Positions 10,111-22,136 of a stretch of DNA of 64,000 nt are shown piece after piece (position 1 is the first letter of the stretch; every line of letters starts with the position of its first letter). The stretch comes from Lineus longissimus (taxonomy: Eukaryota; Nemertea; Pilidiophora; Heteronemertea; Lineidae): NCBI RefSeq assembly GCF_910592395.1, contig NC_088313.1, positions 18,120,437-18,184,436 of the forward strand, in the 5' to 3' direction. The notes beneath the pieces are model-generated. The model saw only the letters and a program-made list of their open reading frames with translations, did no database searches and was not told where the DNA came from. A program made the translations under genes and the position numbers.

Positions 10111-11153
10111 GTAATTACATCCCTGCAGCAGAGATGTATGACACACCAAGTGGAGTAACTCGGAACAAAAAGACAATTTTTGAAGACATTTACAACATTT
10201 CATGACGTTTTTTATTATATCACATCTTTAACAACCACCTTTTGCGAATACCAGGAACGACAATAGGCAACAAATTGAAAAACTAAACATATCTAAAATA
10301 CATCATAATCAGCTATCTCGATTGTATAGTGTCATGGAATGATATTCAGAAGACTTTTAAGGACGGAAAGTAAACAATACTGATTGTGACTAGCTAGTTT
10401 TATCCAATATTTTGCTTTTTTAAAAACAAATAAGTAAATTGCATGCTCAGTAATGAAAGACTAGGCAGATACATGCTATGAGTAGCCTTCCCAACATAAC
10501 AAACAGACAAAACCTTTCTGTTGACTAGATCTTTTGATAAGTTCCCCAAAACTGAACTACCACTCTAAAATCACATCCAAGCAAGACACAACATGGACAA
10601 AAATCCTAATACTGACGACTACCTGACTAGTTAAAGAAATGTGACCTATTTTAAAACCAGGTGAATGGAGTTTCAATATCAGATCTATAGAATTGCATCA
10701 ATGCTTTTTTTTCTGCACCAGTTTAAACATCTGCAAATGCATCACAAGCTTATATAATTGGATGACATCTATCCTTTAACAGGACTGAATATAAATGGAT
10801 TATACCCTATACAGCATGTCACATGCAGGTATCAAGTTGAACCCCAATCCCCTAACAGAAAAAAACCCAAACAAATACCACGTATCTCTATTTCCACATA
10901 GAACAAATGCAACTGCAAGTACAACAACAGACATATAGACACTAAACATCTCACATCTGTAACAACAACAAATCTATATTGCTTATACTCTGCTCTGCTT
11001 CAAGTCATGTTTGCCAGGATTTTAGTACAACTTTTAGAGCACCCGGTACAGAAATCTGATCAACTTATTGAAACGGAATCAGCTGTACATTCGATAGTGC
11101 TTTGCACACAATCTTACACGTACTGGTCTTCTGACAAACACTTCTTTTAAACA
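10111..11153 (-). other. Probable 3' UTR and intergenic region downstream of the TRPV gene
   Basis: The stretch is AT-rich with no convincing coding sequence. On the TRPV strand an AATAAA lies at 10211-10216, about 940 nt past the stop codon, and is a candidate polyadenylation signal. Confidence 0.4.
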
Positions 11154-14100
11154 TTAAACATTTTGCATGGCGGTTGGGGTGACTTCCACCTTCAAACCCT
11201 TGCGTGATGCTTTACGACGCATGATATTCTTCTTGTGGAGCCGATGCATCTCGCGCAGTCTCTTCATTTCATCACGTTCACTCTCCTGAAAGAGTAAAAG
11301 AAGTAATCTATGTGAAAATTCTTGCTTAAGGAACAAACTGTCATTTCAAAGGATTAAGCAGAATACATGTATATATCTAGCGGAATGGACTTGACTGTCG
11401 TTATTCAATCTTCCTTCATGATGTCTATATCATACAGATATTACAACGGGTAAGAGCTCAGCACTGCTTGCCCTCATAAGCAAAGATAAGCATGGTGAGT
11501 GCGCAATCCCGTGATGGATGTACACTTTGCATTGAGATGCAACTGTCCCAGAAACTCAGCCTGGACTCAGTCATTACCCAAGTCACTGTGGAAACCTTTA
11601 TAGTAACACCTGACTTGGATACTGAAACACGTTAGTAAGTTGCCAATGATAAAAGCCTTACCGTCTGGTGCCATCTTGTGACCAGTGCCCGCCGTCCGTC
11701 TGCCATTGGCTGCGAATACATCAACTGCTTGTGACATCTGGCACGGGTACTGACCGTCTGCTCCATTACAAGGACGATCTTAGCCCACTGGAATAACAAA
11801 GAACCAAAGATATGTATATCAAACCTCATCATGCTGAAAACAGGATTATGCTCGGAGCTGGCTGTCTTAGCTGTCATCTTATTTATATGCCTATTATAGC
11901 AGGAAGTTTGATGACATTCTCCCTACTCAAAGATGTTTTCACAAGTGCCAGAATAATGCTTGAAATGACTTTATCTACCTTGATGGCAATACATGTAGCT
12001 GGATTTTCAATTTACCTGTCTTAGATATTCCTTCTGTGTCTGTGAGACCAACGTGTATGTGTTGCCCATCATGGCAATCAGCATGTTGACGAGGAGCAGG
12101 GTCACCAACACCATGTGCAGGACAAAAACAATCTGAAAGATATAATCAGAATATTGATTATTTAATTCATACCGGCGCATTTGTGACTTTCAAAGTCAAA
12201 TTCTTGTAGAATCTAAGAGATAGGCTTCCTATGTTAGACCAACAACTTCTCCACCAGTAGCCTGGTAGGTCTTGACAAATACAGCATTCAGTGGGACCCT
12301 CAGTGTATGCCAGAAAAGTAGAACTAAGCGGGTGGACACGGCCAGATACATCCAGATGCGAGCTGATGTCTTGCGTTATTACCGTTGAGTGCTCTACAGA
12401 AAACTAAGATAGATCTCTTTGATTACAAGTTTATGACTAATGTATGGAGATGTACAGTGCAATGTACATGTACTGGATTAGGTTCAAGTACAGGCCTTCT
12501 CCTACCTTTCCCAGATCTGGATGTGGAGTTGAATCAAACTGCTCATAGATGTCACCAAACTCTCCTAGTGACATGATGAACATGCCCATCATCGCTTCGA
12601 TCGGATGTGAGAAGATGGTCTCCTCCGCTGGCTCACGACGGAACATGACAAACATGGCTGCAAGGAAAGACATCAGATTAGTCTTCAATATCTCATTCTG
12701 TGAAAGACTTTAGTTAATTACTTTAGGTGTGGGTTTACATTTTGTCTCTTGGTATCTTAACTTGGCCACCAAAAAGAAAGCTCTGTTTCTCATCCAGAAA
12801 CACCATGTTCTCCACTTTTTTATTGGCATAATGATTTTGACAAACCTTGAGAGAATCCTATGAGGAAGACCACGTAGATGGTGAAAAACCTCAACAAGTC
12901 ACCCTTAATCATCTTGTAGATCATCACAACGAATGGACCAACCATTGTGAAGCCGCTGAAAGAAAGGATCATGATCTAAAGTTGCATTTTAAGCAGAATT
13001 AAGTGTTTTCCATCACCAATTGCCAACCTCTCTAGCAAAGTCTTATAGTAATCCAGCGCACACTTCTCAAGTCACGGATGTTTAAAGTCTATTACAATAA
13101 ACAAATGATTAGTCCAAAAGATGGCAGAGACAAGTCTGCAGTACTCACCGACAGAAGAAGAGGAAGTAGGGTGCCGTGAAGAGGATAGCAAGAACTCCCA
13201 TGACGTCTTCATACGCACTGTTGCAGGCTGCCCGGCCAGGGATCATCAGCACAACCAGGATGCACGACAGCAGGAACAGAGACTTAGTTGGGGCTGCTTT
13301 CTGCAAAGATTACAATCAACCGGCAGTTTTATACGCTGGGTATCCAATTAAGAGGGTGAAAACTACCACATTCTACAATGAAATATGTAGCAGGGTTGAC
13401 CTAGCTGGCTAATTGTGACACTAGTTTTCCCCTGTCTGATGTCATGGCATGAGGCATCCATCCCATGTTTGACGCAACGTCGTTTCCGACATGTTTTGGC
13501 CAATACATCCTGGGAATCATCTACTGAGACCAGATGCATCATGTCTGTTGAACTTACCAGTGTCATGAAAAAGATCGTACAGTTTTGGTGGTAGATTTCA
13601 TTGGCTGCCAGGATCAGGAAACTACAGGCTCCAAACAGTGTTAAACACTCCAACACATAACGAGCCTGAAAGAATGCAACATAACTGTGCTGAGTTGACA
13701 TGCAGGCCTACATGTATAAGCCAATTAAGGCATACCTGTGTAATGGAGGGAAAAGGTCCTGCCTCTCTGTTATACACCTAAACATCTAGTCATTATTTGA
13801 GAGGGTAAAATGTTAGTTGGATTTTCACTGCCGCTAGTTCTTGGCAGTGTTATTACTGAGTAAAACGAATGGATGCAAATTAGTTGCGGAAAATGTCAAA
13901 AATAAAACTTACAATGTCGTCTGGTGTATTGCCTCTCATTAGGTAGCATGGATCGTACACCGTGTTGTTGACAAGCGAGGTGTTTCCGTTCACAGTAACA
14001 TTGGTGAGTTGGTACGTCGGGTGTTGGTCTTTTCCCGGCCTCAGCAGGAATGCCGCAGCAAATATGACAAAGTAAAGAATGAAGACGGCAAATCGCCGGT

Positions 14101-17100
14101 AGAATCTGAATCGGGCGAACGTCTTCCATTTCTCCTGAAGCAGCTGTGAGACAATGCCGTCCAACATATCAAGGTGACCCATTTGTTCCTAGAAAGAGAA
14201 AATAGAGAATATGAGCTAAAAGTATCATCTGAACCGTTAAATGAAAGTACATGGATTTGGCCTTCTCAATCACGACATGACAACCTATCTCCAGACCTGA
14301 GGGTTAACACTTTTCTCAAGCGGTCGGCTATTTCTATCGTCACGAGGTAAGCTATCTGTAACTTGTGTTGTCTACAGAAGATTGATTTCTACTTATTCCT
14401 GCACCATCAGTAATTGAAGTAGCTGAAAAGCACTTTGCAAATAAAGATTTTTGCATCGTCAAGAGAAACTCTGCAAAGAGTAACCGACTAAAACATCTGC
14501 GTACCCCCTGCACAATGTGAAACAGCGCCGAGTCCTTGTTAATCTCCCCGGTGGAGGATATGGTGTCGATCTCTTGGAGTGGATATCCTGCACATGTGAC
14601 ATCACCATACACCCAATAGACCTCTCGCTCAATCTCCAGGATGTGTTCATACATCTGAAAGTATAATTAAACCAATATCATACAAGCGATACTTGAATAG
14701 TGCACAATAGACATGATAGAAGCAGATATACTGAGTTTCTTGCCAATAGAATTGAAAGAACAGGAGGAGACATCATAGTGCACATGGGTGCTATGTATGC
14801 TTACATCTTTTCTTGCTAATTTTGCAGCCAAAGTCAATGGTGTCAGTCCTTGGCGATTTTTGATGTCCAGTCGTCCACCGAGGTGATAGATCAAATCAAA
14901 CATTTCCTGTAAAATAACAAGATGCATTATTATCTGACAATTTACTGGATTTTCTTGAAGGGCATTAGCTATGTAAACTTGAATTCTCCTGACATACCCA
15001 TTCAATGATGAACCACGCATTCCATCAGATCAATGTTTACAGATGCAATGTACACTTCTGGTTACAACAAAATTGTCTTCATCCAACTTGTGTGCAGATT
15101 ACTGAGGTGGTTTAGACAACAAATAGCACTAAAAAAAACTGGGGTGTAAGAGAAAAAAAAGTATTTAAGAACTGGAACTGGAAAAACCAGTAAAATCACA
15201 CAATATGTTAATGACGACTGCAAAAAGTGCTAGTGCAACAGACCGGTGTGCTCACAATAGTCACATACCATCGGTGTATGCACCGTCATCATCATGAAAG
15301 GATTCATGGCCTTTGCCGACTGGTAGTTCTCAAATTTCTAATGGCCAAAAAGAATATTGTGACATCACTCATTTTTTCTTGTGGGGCGGGGGGGGGGGGG
15401 GGGGGAGGATTCATTGACACAACAACCACAGTGACAACAATCATGATAGAACAATGAAGAACTACATGCTACTTTATACTATACTACCAGCAGTTTATCA
15501 GTGGCAGTATTTAAGGTCAATGTTCACAAGGATGTAGAGGGAATAGGTCAGTTGTATACTACCTCTAATAGACTGCTAATAAAACAAAGCAACATTCTGT
15601 TTACATGCAAGAGTAACCAAACACAATCAAGTGCGAATACCTCACATACATGTTGTGTACCATCTTGTGAAACCGTATTGACATGAACATGTGACTTCTG
15701 TCACTTAGACAATTATATCATGCATTGACAACAAAACAGTAAAAAAGTAAACACAATTGAACCACTATGTTACTAATACTATGATGTAAAGTGGTGCTCC
15801 CTCCAGAGATTTAAGGCCCGTTGAGGTTCACCAGACTATGACAGATGCAGTCTGCACATTTTGAGGAGCATCATAGCCTCGTGGTTAACACTGCTTGCTA
15901 CATTGTAGCACGCAACTGAGCCCAAGTTTAACCCCTGGGAGAACCCCGGATTGTATACCGGCCTGGTTTTCAAGGAACTAAAATTCCAGGCTCTTCATAG
16001 TCCTCTGAATGAGAAGCAAAACTGAGGTTCCGTGTGTCTGGTGACTATGTAAAAGCAAGCAAAAGACCCCACCAAGTGAGAATCATGAGTGGCTTGGTCT
16101 TCACATCTGGAGGGAGGACAACATTAATGCTGATACCTAATTGTAAAGACTTCCTTATAGCAAGTGCTAGTAGATAGTTACCTTGGGTCCAGTGAACTTT
16201 GATATAGAACAATCAAACAATGACATAGAACAACTTTATATAATGAGAAATAAATGACTCAACACACTTCTCAAGCATTATCTAACATAGAAGTATCTGT
16301 TTCATATCTGAGGTAACAGTCAATCAAATTTACTACAGAAGTCTCTCCTCTGTTTCATTTTTAAGGCAACACTTGACATATTTCATTCGGCACTTCATCA
16401 TTAACTGCCTACTATATGTATGGTAACAGTGTCACATGCCTGACCACTAGATCAAGTGATGCACAAGAATAACCATACAAAGTGTACATCTTCACAACAA
16501 TAACAAGAGAATGAAATTAATATAATAATTTCAAAACAAAATGAATAATAAAATGAAAGAAAAAATCCTGAATAGATGCAGTGTAATGTAGGTGCACAGT
16601 ACGACTTCTTAAACATAACTTTCATGCAATAAAAAGCAGTGCATGATGTGAGTGCATTAGCCATTGCATCAAATGTATACTAACTAGACAGGTTTTGCAT
16701 TGTCCTTTTAACTACACAGGGGAACTGGAAAGAAAACCAAGTAATGGAAATTCAAGAAGAAGACAGAAATATTCTTTGAAAAGCATTGGCATTTGAGTGA
16801 CGAAGGACAAAGAGGATTTGAATTGGAGACTGACAAGAAAATGGGATACCAGATAGAAGTATCAAAACCCTCAGTGAAGTAGGCAGATCTTCATAGGAAT
16901 GTCAAAACAGGAAAGCCAAACAGGGATGTAATCTATGCTATTCTACATAACTTATTAAACTCGATACTTGAGAAAAAATAAATACAATTAGTATGAAATA
17001 AATACCTCATCAGGAACTTGATCTAAAGTCAATGGCTCTCCTTTCGAAGGCTATAGAATGAACCACACGAAATCTAGTCAAAACATTTCCCCTAGACTAA

Positions 17101-19237
17101 CATATGGAAAACAGGGCCATATTTAACTTTTTGGTGGGAGGGCTATAACTAACTCACTGGGGGGCTCTTTTTGTCCAAAATCTGCATGAAAACCACGTTT
17201 TCATAGACAACTGGGGGCAGTAGACCCCTCATCGCTAGATACAGCCCTGTAAATTGGTTATTAATCCTGTTAGTAAAGTTAGTCATGACAAATAATTGGT
17301 AGCATGGAACCCCCTATTAAAGCATAATCTACTTGACAGAACATTATAATCTGCCATGGATATATCTGGGCCATTTCAACTATGTTTGATCACAAGCAAG
17401 CAGCAATGTCACTGAATGGAAGAAGCAAGATATTATGTAGCATTTCACTAGTTTCAGGACCCATTTAGCTATAAGTTTTCAAGACAGGCTGTTTTGAAAA
17501 TGTGCCAAAACTACCGTTTAAAATATGGAAGGGCATCACAGGAATCAACTGCTCAATGTATGACACAGCAGCAGCTAAAAAATGATTTGTGTACTAATTT
17601 CCTACCTTTTTATCATGAATGACTAGCATGTGTAAGACAGTGTTGCCGTTATTGTCTTGGACATTTGGGTCAGCCCCCTTGGCGATGAGAAGACGCACAC
17701 ACTCCTCTTGGCCGAGACAGGCTGCAAAGCCAAGGGCATACTCTCCCCAGTATGTATATCTGTAACGAAATATGCCTAAACTTATTTGAGCAGTCACAGC
17801 ACTGAATATTTCTGAAGGAAGAAAGACTTTTCCCAGTTGGTTTATGAAATTCCATTACTTGAAAAATCTCTGTCAGCAAGTAAAATGCACTTCAATCATG
17901 CAGTTATTTATTTCGGACTTTACACTTGAATTGAATTTTTTTTGGTTTGAAAGTTGACCATCTGAAACACATAACATGGAGACTGAACATACCCTTCATA
18001 AGAAGTCTCCTTGCAGACATGAACATACTCTGAACCGGGATAATCTCTCCGGGAATCCTTCTGGTCATCAGGACAAAAGAAGCTCCCGCAGCATCTATCG
18101 TTGACGTCTGCTCCGCGGTCAAGGAAAAACTTGACCAACGCTGGATCCTCATTCACAATGGCCATGTGAAGGATAGACTCGCCTGGAAAAGAATGTGTCA
18201 GTTATGCCTTAAACTGTTGAATTTGTCTTATTGTAAAAGAGTGATCACAATACTAGGACTCATTGTGCACATCACCGACTGAATAATTGAAATTTGATAG
18301 TCTACCAATGTAGTGACAGTCTATTTCGTTGACCTGACGAAGCCGTAGTGTATCAGCACTGTATTCACTGTCCAATGTCTGGCAGGCTATGGGCCTGTGA
18401 AAGAGTGACCTCATGGGGACAATGTGGTTTCATTTTTTCAACTGACTGCATTCTTCAGGACGTTCCGATTCACTTTAAACATTTACCATAGTATTCCTCA
18501 GACAGGTAGATATCTTTGATTAAGTTTGGGAATATCCTGAGCAGTCTCTTTGCTAGGTCAGCATGGGTTGACGTGGAGTTCAACAGGCACATATGTAATG
18601 CGGTCTCCCCTACTGCTCCGATCTTGTCAATTTGCCAACACAAAAATCTGTATTTTTTTCCTGAGAATAAAATAAAAACTTTTCTAAGCAATTGAAGGTA
18701 AAAGACAAGAAGGTTAACTTCTGCTAAAAATATCAGACATTGAGACAACAATTCTGGTGTTCCCACAGAATTCCATTCTTCTTCTCTTAGTTGAGAATAA
18801 CAACCATATATGTATGCTGTGACTCTCAATTAGCCTATAATCTTGAATGATTCTGAGAGTTCTGAGAACCTACGTGGTTTTTGGGAAACATGATTTCCAT
18901 GCTGATCAGTGACAAGGTTGACCATGGCAACACTATCATTCTCCGGTTTCGGCTCCTCCACTTTCAATGACTGGCGATCCTTGTTACGAATCTTGACCAA
19001 ATCTGCGATTGGTACCAACTCCCCTTCTCCACCATTGTACAGGAATGGCTTCACCCCTGTACGAATCTTCTCATCAATCTCGCGATAATCTTTAGTGCGA
19101 CTCGCCTTTTTCATCAACTCAACTAGTTCACCACCGCCTTGCATATTTATCAATTTGTACAAACTATGTGAATTGGAGCCATCGCCTGCCGCTTGCTGCT
19201 TCACCCCTTGGCTCACAACACTCTTCGAGTTCCCCAT
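11154..19237 (-). CDS. TRPV-family cation channel, Inactive/OSM-9-like (15 exons)
   Basis: Exons: 19237-18874, 18660-18487, 18182-17993, 17759-17606, 17050-17006, 14906-14805, 14654-14505, 14188-13913, 13665-13558, 13300-13149, 12955-12846, 12657-12506, 12132-12016, 11787-11662, 11285-11154. All borders are GT-AG and all phases fit, giving about 783 residues. Ankyrin repeats occupy the N-terminal half (for example [23 protein letters not shown] and [12 protein letters not shown]). Helices S1 to S4 follow, then S5, a pore segment with MSLGEFGD, S6 ([15 protein letters not shown]) and a TRP-helix-like [10 protein letters not shown]. The tail is basic. Invertebrate TRPV channels of this kind act in ciliated mechano- and chemosensory neurons, usually as heteromers with a Nanchung/OCR subunit. 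Assignment to Inactive/OSM-9 rests on remembered family sequence; Nanchung-like is the alternative. The start ATG has a good context and begins MGNSKS. Confidence 0.93.
14907..17005 (-). other. TRPV intron 5 (long intron)
   Basis: This 2.1-kb intron holds a SINE copy (about 15863-16110) and an 18-base G run at 15388-15405 on the plus strand, which is a C run in the transcript. I saw no other exon-like sequence. Confidence 0.7.
15863..16110 (+). mobile_element. tRNA-derived SINE copy, diverged
   Basis: It aligns with the better-preserved copy at 60382-60784: a box A-like CCTCGTGGTTAACACTGC, a decayed box B region, then GGCTTTCAAGGAACTA-like, AACCGAGGTTCC-like and GACCCCACCAAGTGAGAA segments. 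No target-site duplication was recognised. It is inserted in TRPV intron 5 in reverse orientation to the gene. Confidence 0.7.
17006..17050 (-). other. TRPV exon 5: 45-nt candidate cassette microexon
   Basis: The segment encodes [15 protein letters not shown] and is flanked by AG and GT. It starts and ends in phase 0, so transcripts with or without it stay in frame. Without it, exon 4 (...VIHDKK) joins exon 6 (EMFDLIYHL...) exactly as in known family members. The acceptor has a weak pyrimidine tract, which suits regulated use. It falls in a loop between ankyrin repeats. Confidence 0.62.
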
Positions 19238-20622
19238 TGTGCTCGTGCACCTTTAATTGAACGATATTATTCGTAAAAAAGAAGCATTTTCAGCTTATCA
19301 GAATGAAAATTAATTTTCTCCCTGATTTTCTCAAACCACGGCGGCCATTTGTAAACAAATAGTGTGCGCATGCTCAGTCCGAATTGCGGTTCTTTCGCTC
19401 CCTGACCTTTTCGTTCCAAGTCCTTTCGCTCCAAATCGAAGTCCTTTCGCTCCCTGGGACTGAGAAGTACGGTCGATGTTAGCAGGTCATATGATCTTTG
19501 ATTTCTCGGGAAATGAAATTGTAAACAAACGCACGTGCGCAGTTCAAATGAGTGTTTTGAAAAGGGACTATAGATAGGAGCTGGTCAAGCTGTGATCTAA
19601 CGGTCGTCAGCACCATGTTTGGGGTTCATGGAATAACTCGTCCCCCGTCCCCCCCCCTAAAATGGGGGAAATTCCCACCCCAAGACGGGGTAAATTTTTT
19701 ATTTTAAGTAATCGCGTAGTTCCACTGTTTTAGCTCAGATGGCGCCAGCTGGGGTCCTGTCAAAATCATTGATGAGAAGGACCATCAGTGATTACTGTCT
19801 TTCTGCTTTCATCATTGTCCTCGCATGTTTTAGGGGCAAAGAAGCATCATGATCACCCATCTGACTACTCCGGAAGCTCAAACGAGACAACCTGACATTT
19901 CTGATCTGAACTCAGCACAAAAGATTTTTTTCATGTTTTCACTTGAGTATCGACTGCATGCTTATACATGTAATCAAAAATATATAAAGTTAAACGTAGT
20001 CTTGTTAGGGGGACGGATTGAGGCCAATCCACTGTTCACCGGAATTTACTCAACTGGTCTCGGTGCTCGTCAATACGTGAATAATGTCACTTTATTGTAG
20101 TTGAAGCAGTCTGGGGCACTTCATTCAATAAATATAGCGCATACATTGGGAGGATCTTTAATACACTTTTTAATAGGACATAAGTTCTTGGTAACAGCCT
20201 TTCGCCAATTATCTCAGGCCCGGAACGGATTTGGAATTGCCCTGCAAAAATTCTCCTTCTTGCGACATGATGTTCAGAGGAATTTTCAAGGTAAGGACCA
20301 TGGGGAGGGAGTGAGGGTCCTAAAATGATTCCTCTCATGATCACCTGACACTTTGAATTCCAACTTGGGTCACGTACAGCATAAATTCGGCCACAGGCTA
20401 GTACATCTGACGTATAAGACAACAACATTATATTCCCAGTGGTGCCGTTTGGAAACCTAAGATCTTATAATATCCTATGCACCTCATATAGGCCTACTGA
20501 AACCTTTGCTAATAACTGGAAAGAGTTCCTACTTGGTTCCACCATAGTCTATCAATAAATTGAAAGACTCTGGGTCCATATCGTGCATGGCTCCCAGTCA
20601 TGCTGGCCTCTGCCATTGACCA
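19238..20622. other. Intergenic region between the divergent TRPV and GT31 genes
   Basis: The two genes point away from each other, so both promoters should lie here. Repeated TTTCGCTCC-like blocks occur at 19398-19460 close upstream of the TRPV start. A C-rich/G-rich segment lies at 19640-19690. No TATA box was assigned and no protein-coding frame looks real. Confidence 0.5.
19398..19460. promoter_or_regulatory. Repeated TTTCGCTCC blocks upstream of TRPV
   Basis: At least three near copies of TTTCGCTCC(C/A), interspersed with TTTCGTTCC, occur about 160-220 bp upstream of the TRPV start codon. Their position suggests promoter elements, but function is only inferred. Confidence 0.35.
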
Positions 20623-21705
20623 ATGTCTTTTATATGTGGATCAATCATCTTTTCTTTTTATGAGGTTGTATTCTCTCTTCAGTCTTGCAAGAGCATTGAC
20701 AGCATTCTGCTGATCTGCATTATGTTACTCTTCACGTGGAACATGCTGAAACTCTACGCCAAAATGAATGCGGGGACCTCATCAAGAATATTACAAAGGA
20801 AAGCAAGTTTTCCGAGTGAAACAAATATCTCGATGAACCAACATGAAGCAAGGTATAATGGACAGAACCTGAGATATGTTTTGAACAGCCCAGATCTGTG
20901 CAGACGACATGGCCAGGCTGATTACGTCACGCTTGTCATTCTTGTCATCACGAGTGCACCCTATTTCAAAGCCAGACAAAACTGGAGAAATTCTGTTCAG
21001 ATTCGAGAACATAAAAAAGTTCGTGTTTTGTTTGTAGTTGAGAAACCGCAAAATGATACCATTGCGGCCAAGCTGAAGGAAGAACACAGACAATTTGGTG
21101 ATGTCATTTGTATGAATTTCGCAGCAGACAACAAGGTGGCTGAAAGTTTGCGCTGCCTTTCTGGTTTGCGCTGGATTCAAAACTTCTGCCCACAGACTGG
21201 GTATGTCCTCATCGCTAGGATGAATGCAATGGTGATGGTGTCCACCGTTTTAGAATACTTAGATAAATTGCCTCCGAGTGAGAAAGAGACTTTGTATTCG
21301 GGGGTTGTCGTTCACCGAAATGCTTTGGTAAAGCGGTCTGGACAATGGGCAGTGACCAAGGAGGAGTGGCCCAATGGCACCTACCCCGATTACATTCAGT
21401 ACGATGTCATCTTCTTGTCTGGGAAGTCCGCAAGCATCATGGCAGATACGTCAAGAAAAACTGAAGTCTTCAAAATTCCAGACGTTTATTTCGGAATTCT
21501 AGCCAAGGAGGCGAAAGATCGGATTATTGCTTCAGAAGCAATTATTGGCTCAGTTTTACGACATGAGAATGTGAAGGACGAATTTACAGACTTCTGCAAA
21601 ATGACAAAGTTTCTTTATATCATTGCTGATAATCCTGACCAGGACATGCAGAAAGGTTGGGATACACTTAGAGACCGAAAGGAGTTGTTGTGTCAATATT
21701 CATAA
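20623..21705 (+). CDS. GT31-family (beta-1,3-galactosyltransferase-like) protein lacking the DxD motif
   Basis: A single-exon frame of 360 residues. Near residues 25-45 there is a hydrophobic segment (SILLICIMLLFTW) that fits a Golgi type II signal anchor. The rest follows the GT31 pattern: ARQNWR (117-122) at the R..IR.TW position, HRQFGDVICMNF at the E..x.YGDII..DF position, and IPDVYFG (285-291) at the EDVYVG position. GT31 enzymes transfer galactose or N-acetylglucosamine from UDP-sugars and use a K.DDD motif for the metal. Here the aligned stretch reads LIARMNAMV (196-204), with M-N-A at the D-D-D sites and proline for the usual glutamate of EDV. Either the enzyme is inactive with a retained fold, or it belongs to a diverged branch. 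An upstream untranslated exon cannot be excluded. Confidence 0.8.
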   Translation: MSFICGSIIFSFYEVVFSLQSCKSIDSILLICIMLLFTWNMLKLYAKMNAGTSSRILQRKASFPSETNISMNQHEARYNGQNLRYVLNSPDLCRRHGQADYVTLVILVITSAPYFKARQNWRNSVQIREHKKVRVLFVVEKPQNDTIAAKLKEEHRQFGDVICMNFAADNKVAESLRCLSGLRWIQNFCPQTGYVLIARMNAMVMVSTVLEYLDKLPPSEKETLYSGVVVHRNALVKRSGQWAVTKEEWPNGTYPDYIQYDVIFLSGKSASIMADTSRKTEVFKIPDVYFGILAKEAKDRIIASEAIIGSVLRHENVKDEFTDFCKMTKFLYIIADNPDQDMQKGWDTLRDRKELLCQYS

Positions 21706-22073
21706 CGCCGCAATGTCTTCATCGATGTGTGTCGGGATGTTTGTATGGCGAGAATTGTACCGATCACCAAGATGAACAAGCATTTTCCCTTACTGCACGT
21801 CTAGTCTCCTGGAGAATACCAATGGACCCCTAGCTACTGCCTAACACAGAGGTTCTGTTCTACTACTCCCATCACGATTTATGACTATATTCCCAAAGTG
21901 ACGTCATTCCCAAAGTGACGCCTGTAAACGAGACACCGAAAATGTAGTTTAAACAGGTCACCTATAGGCCTACTTGTAAACGTGATGTGATGGATAGGAT
22001 CTTTCTTTAGTCTTTATTTCGGCATTCAATTCAATTTAATTCATTCTCAAATTGATTAAAAATACATGAACGA
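21706..22073. other. Intergenic region between GT31 and the transporter duplication
   Basis: No gene was seen. The segment ATTCCCAAAGTGACG occurs twice in tandem at about 21890-21921. Confidence 0.5.
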
Positions 22074-22136
22074 TATTAAATGACTAACGCTTCAGTGGCT
22101 TTATCACTATAGTTTTTGCGACTGGATGGTTTTAGG

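Noticed and set aside
20791-21180. 129-codon minus-strand frame inside the GT31 gene
   Set aside because: It is a shadow of the GT31 reading frame, which matches family motifs on the plus strand.
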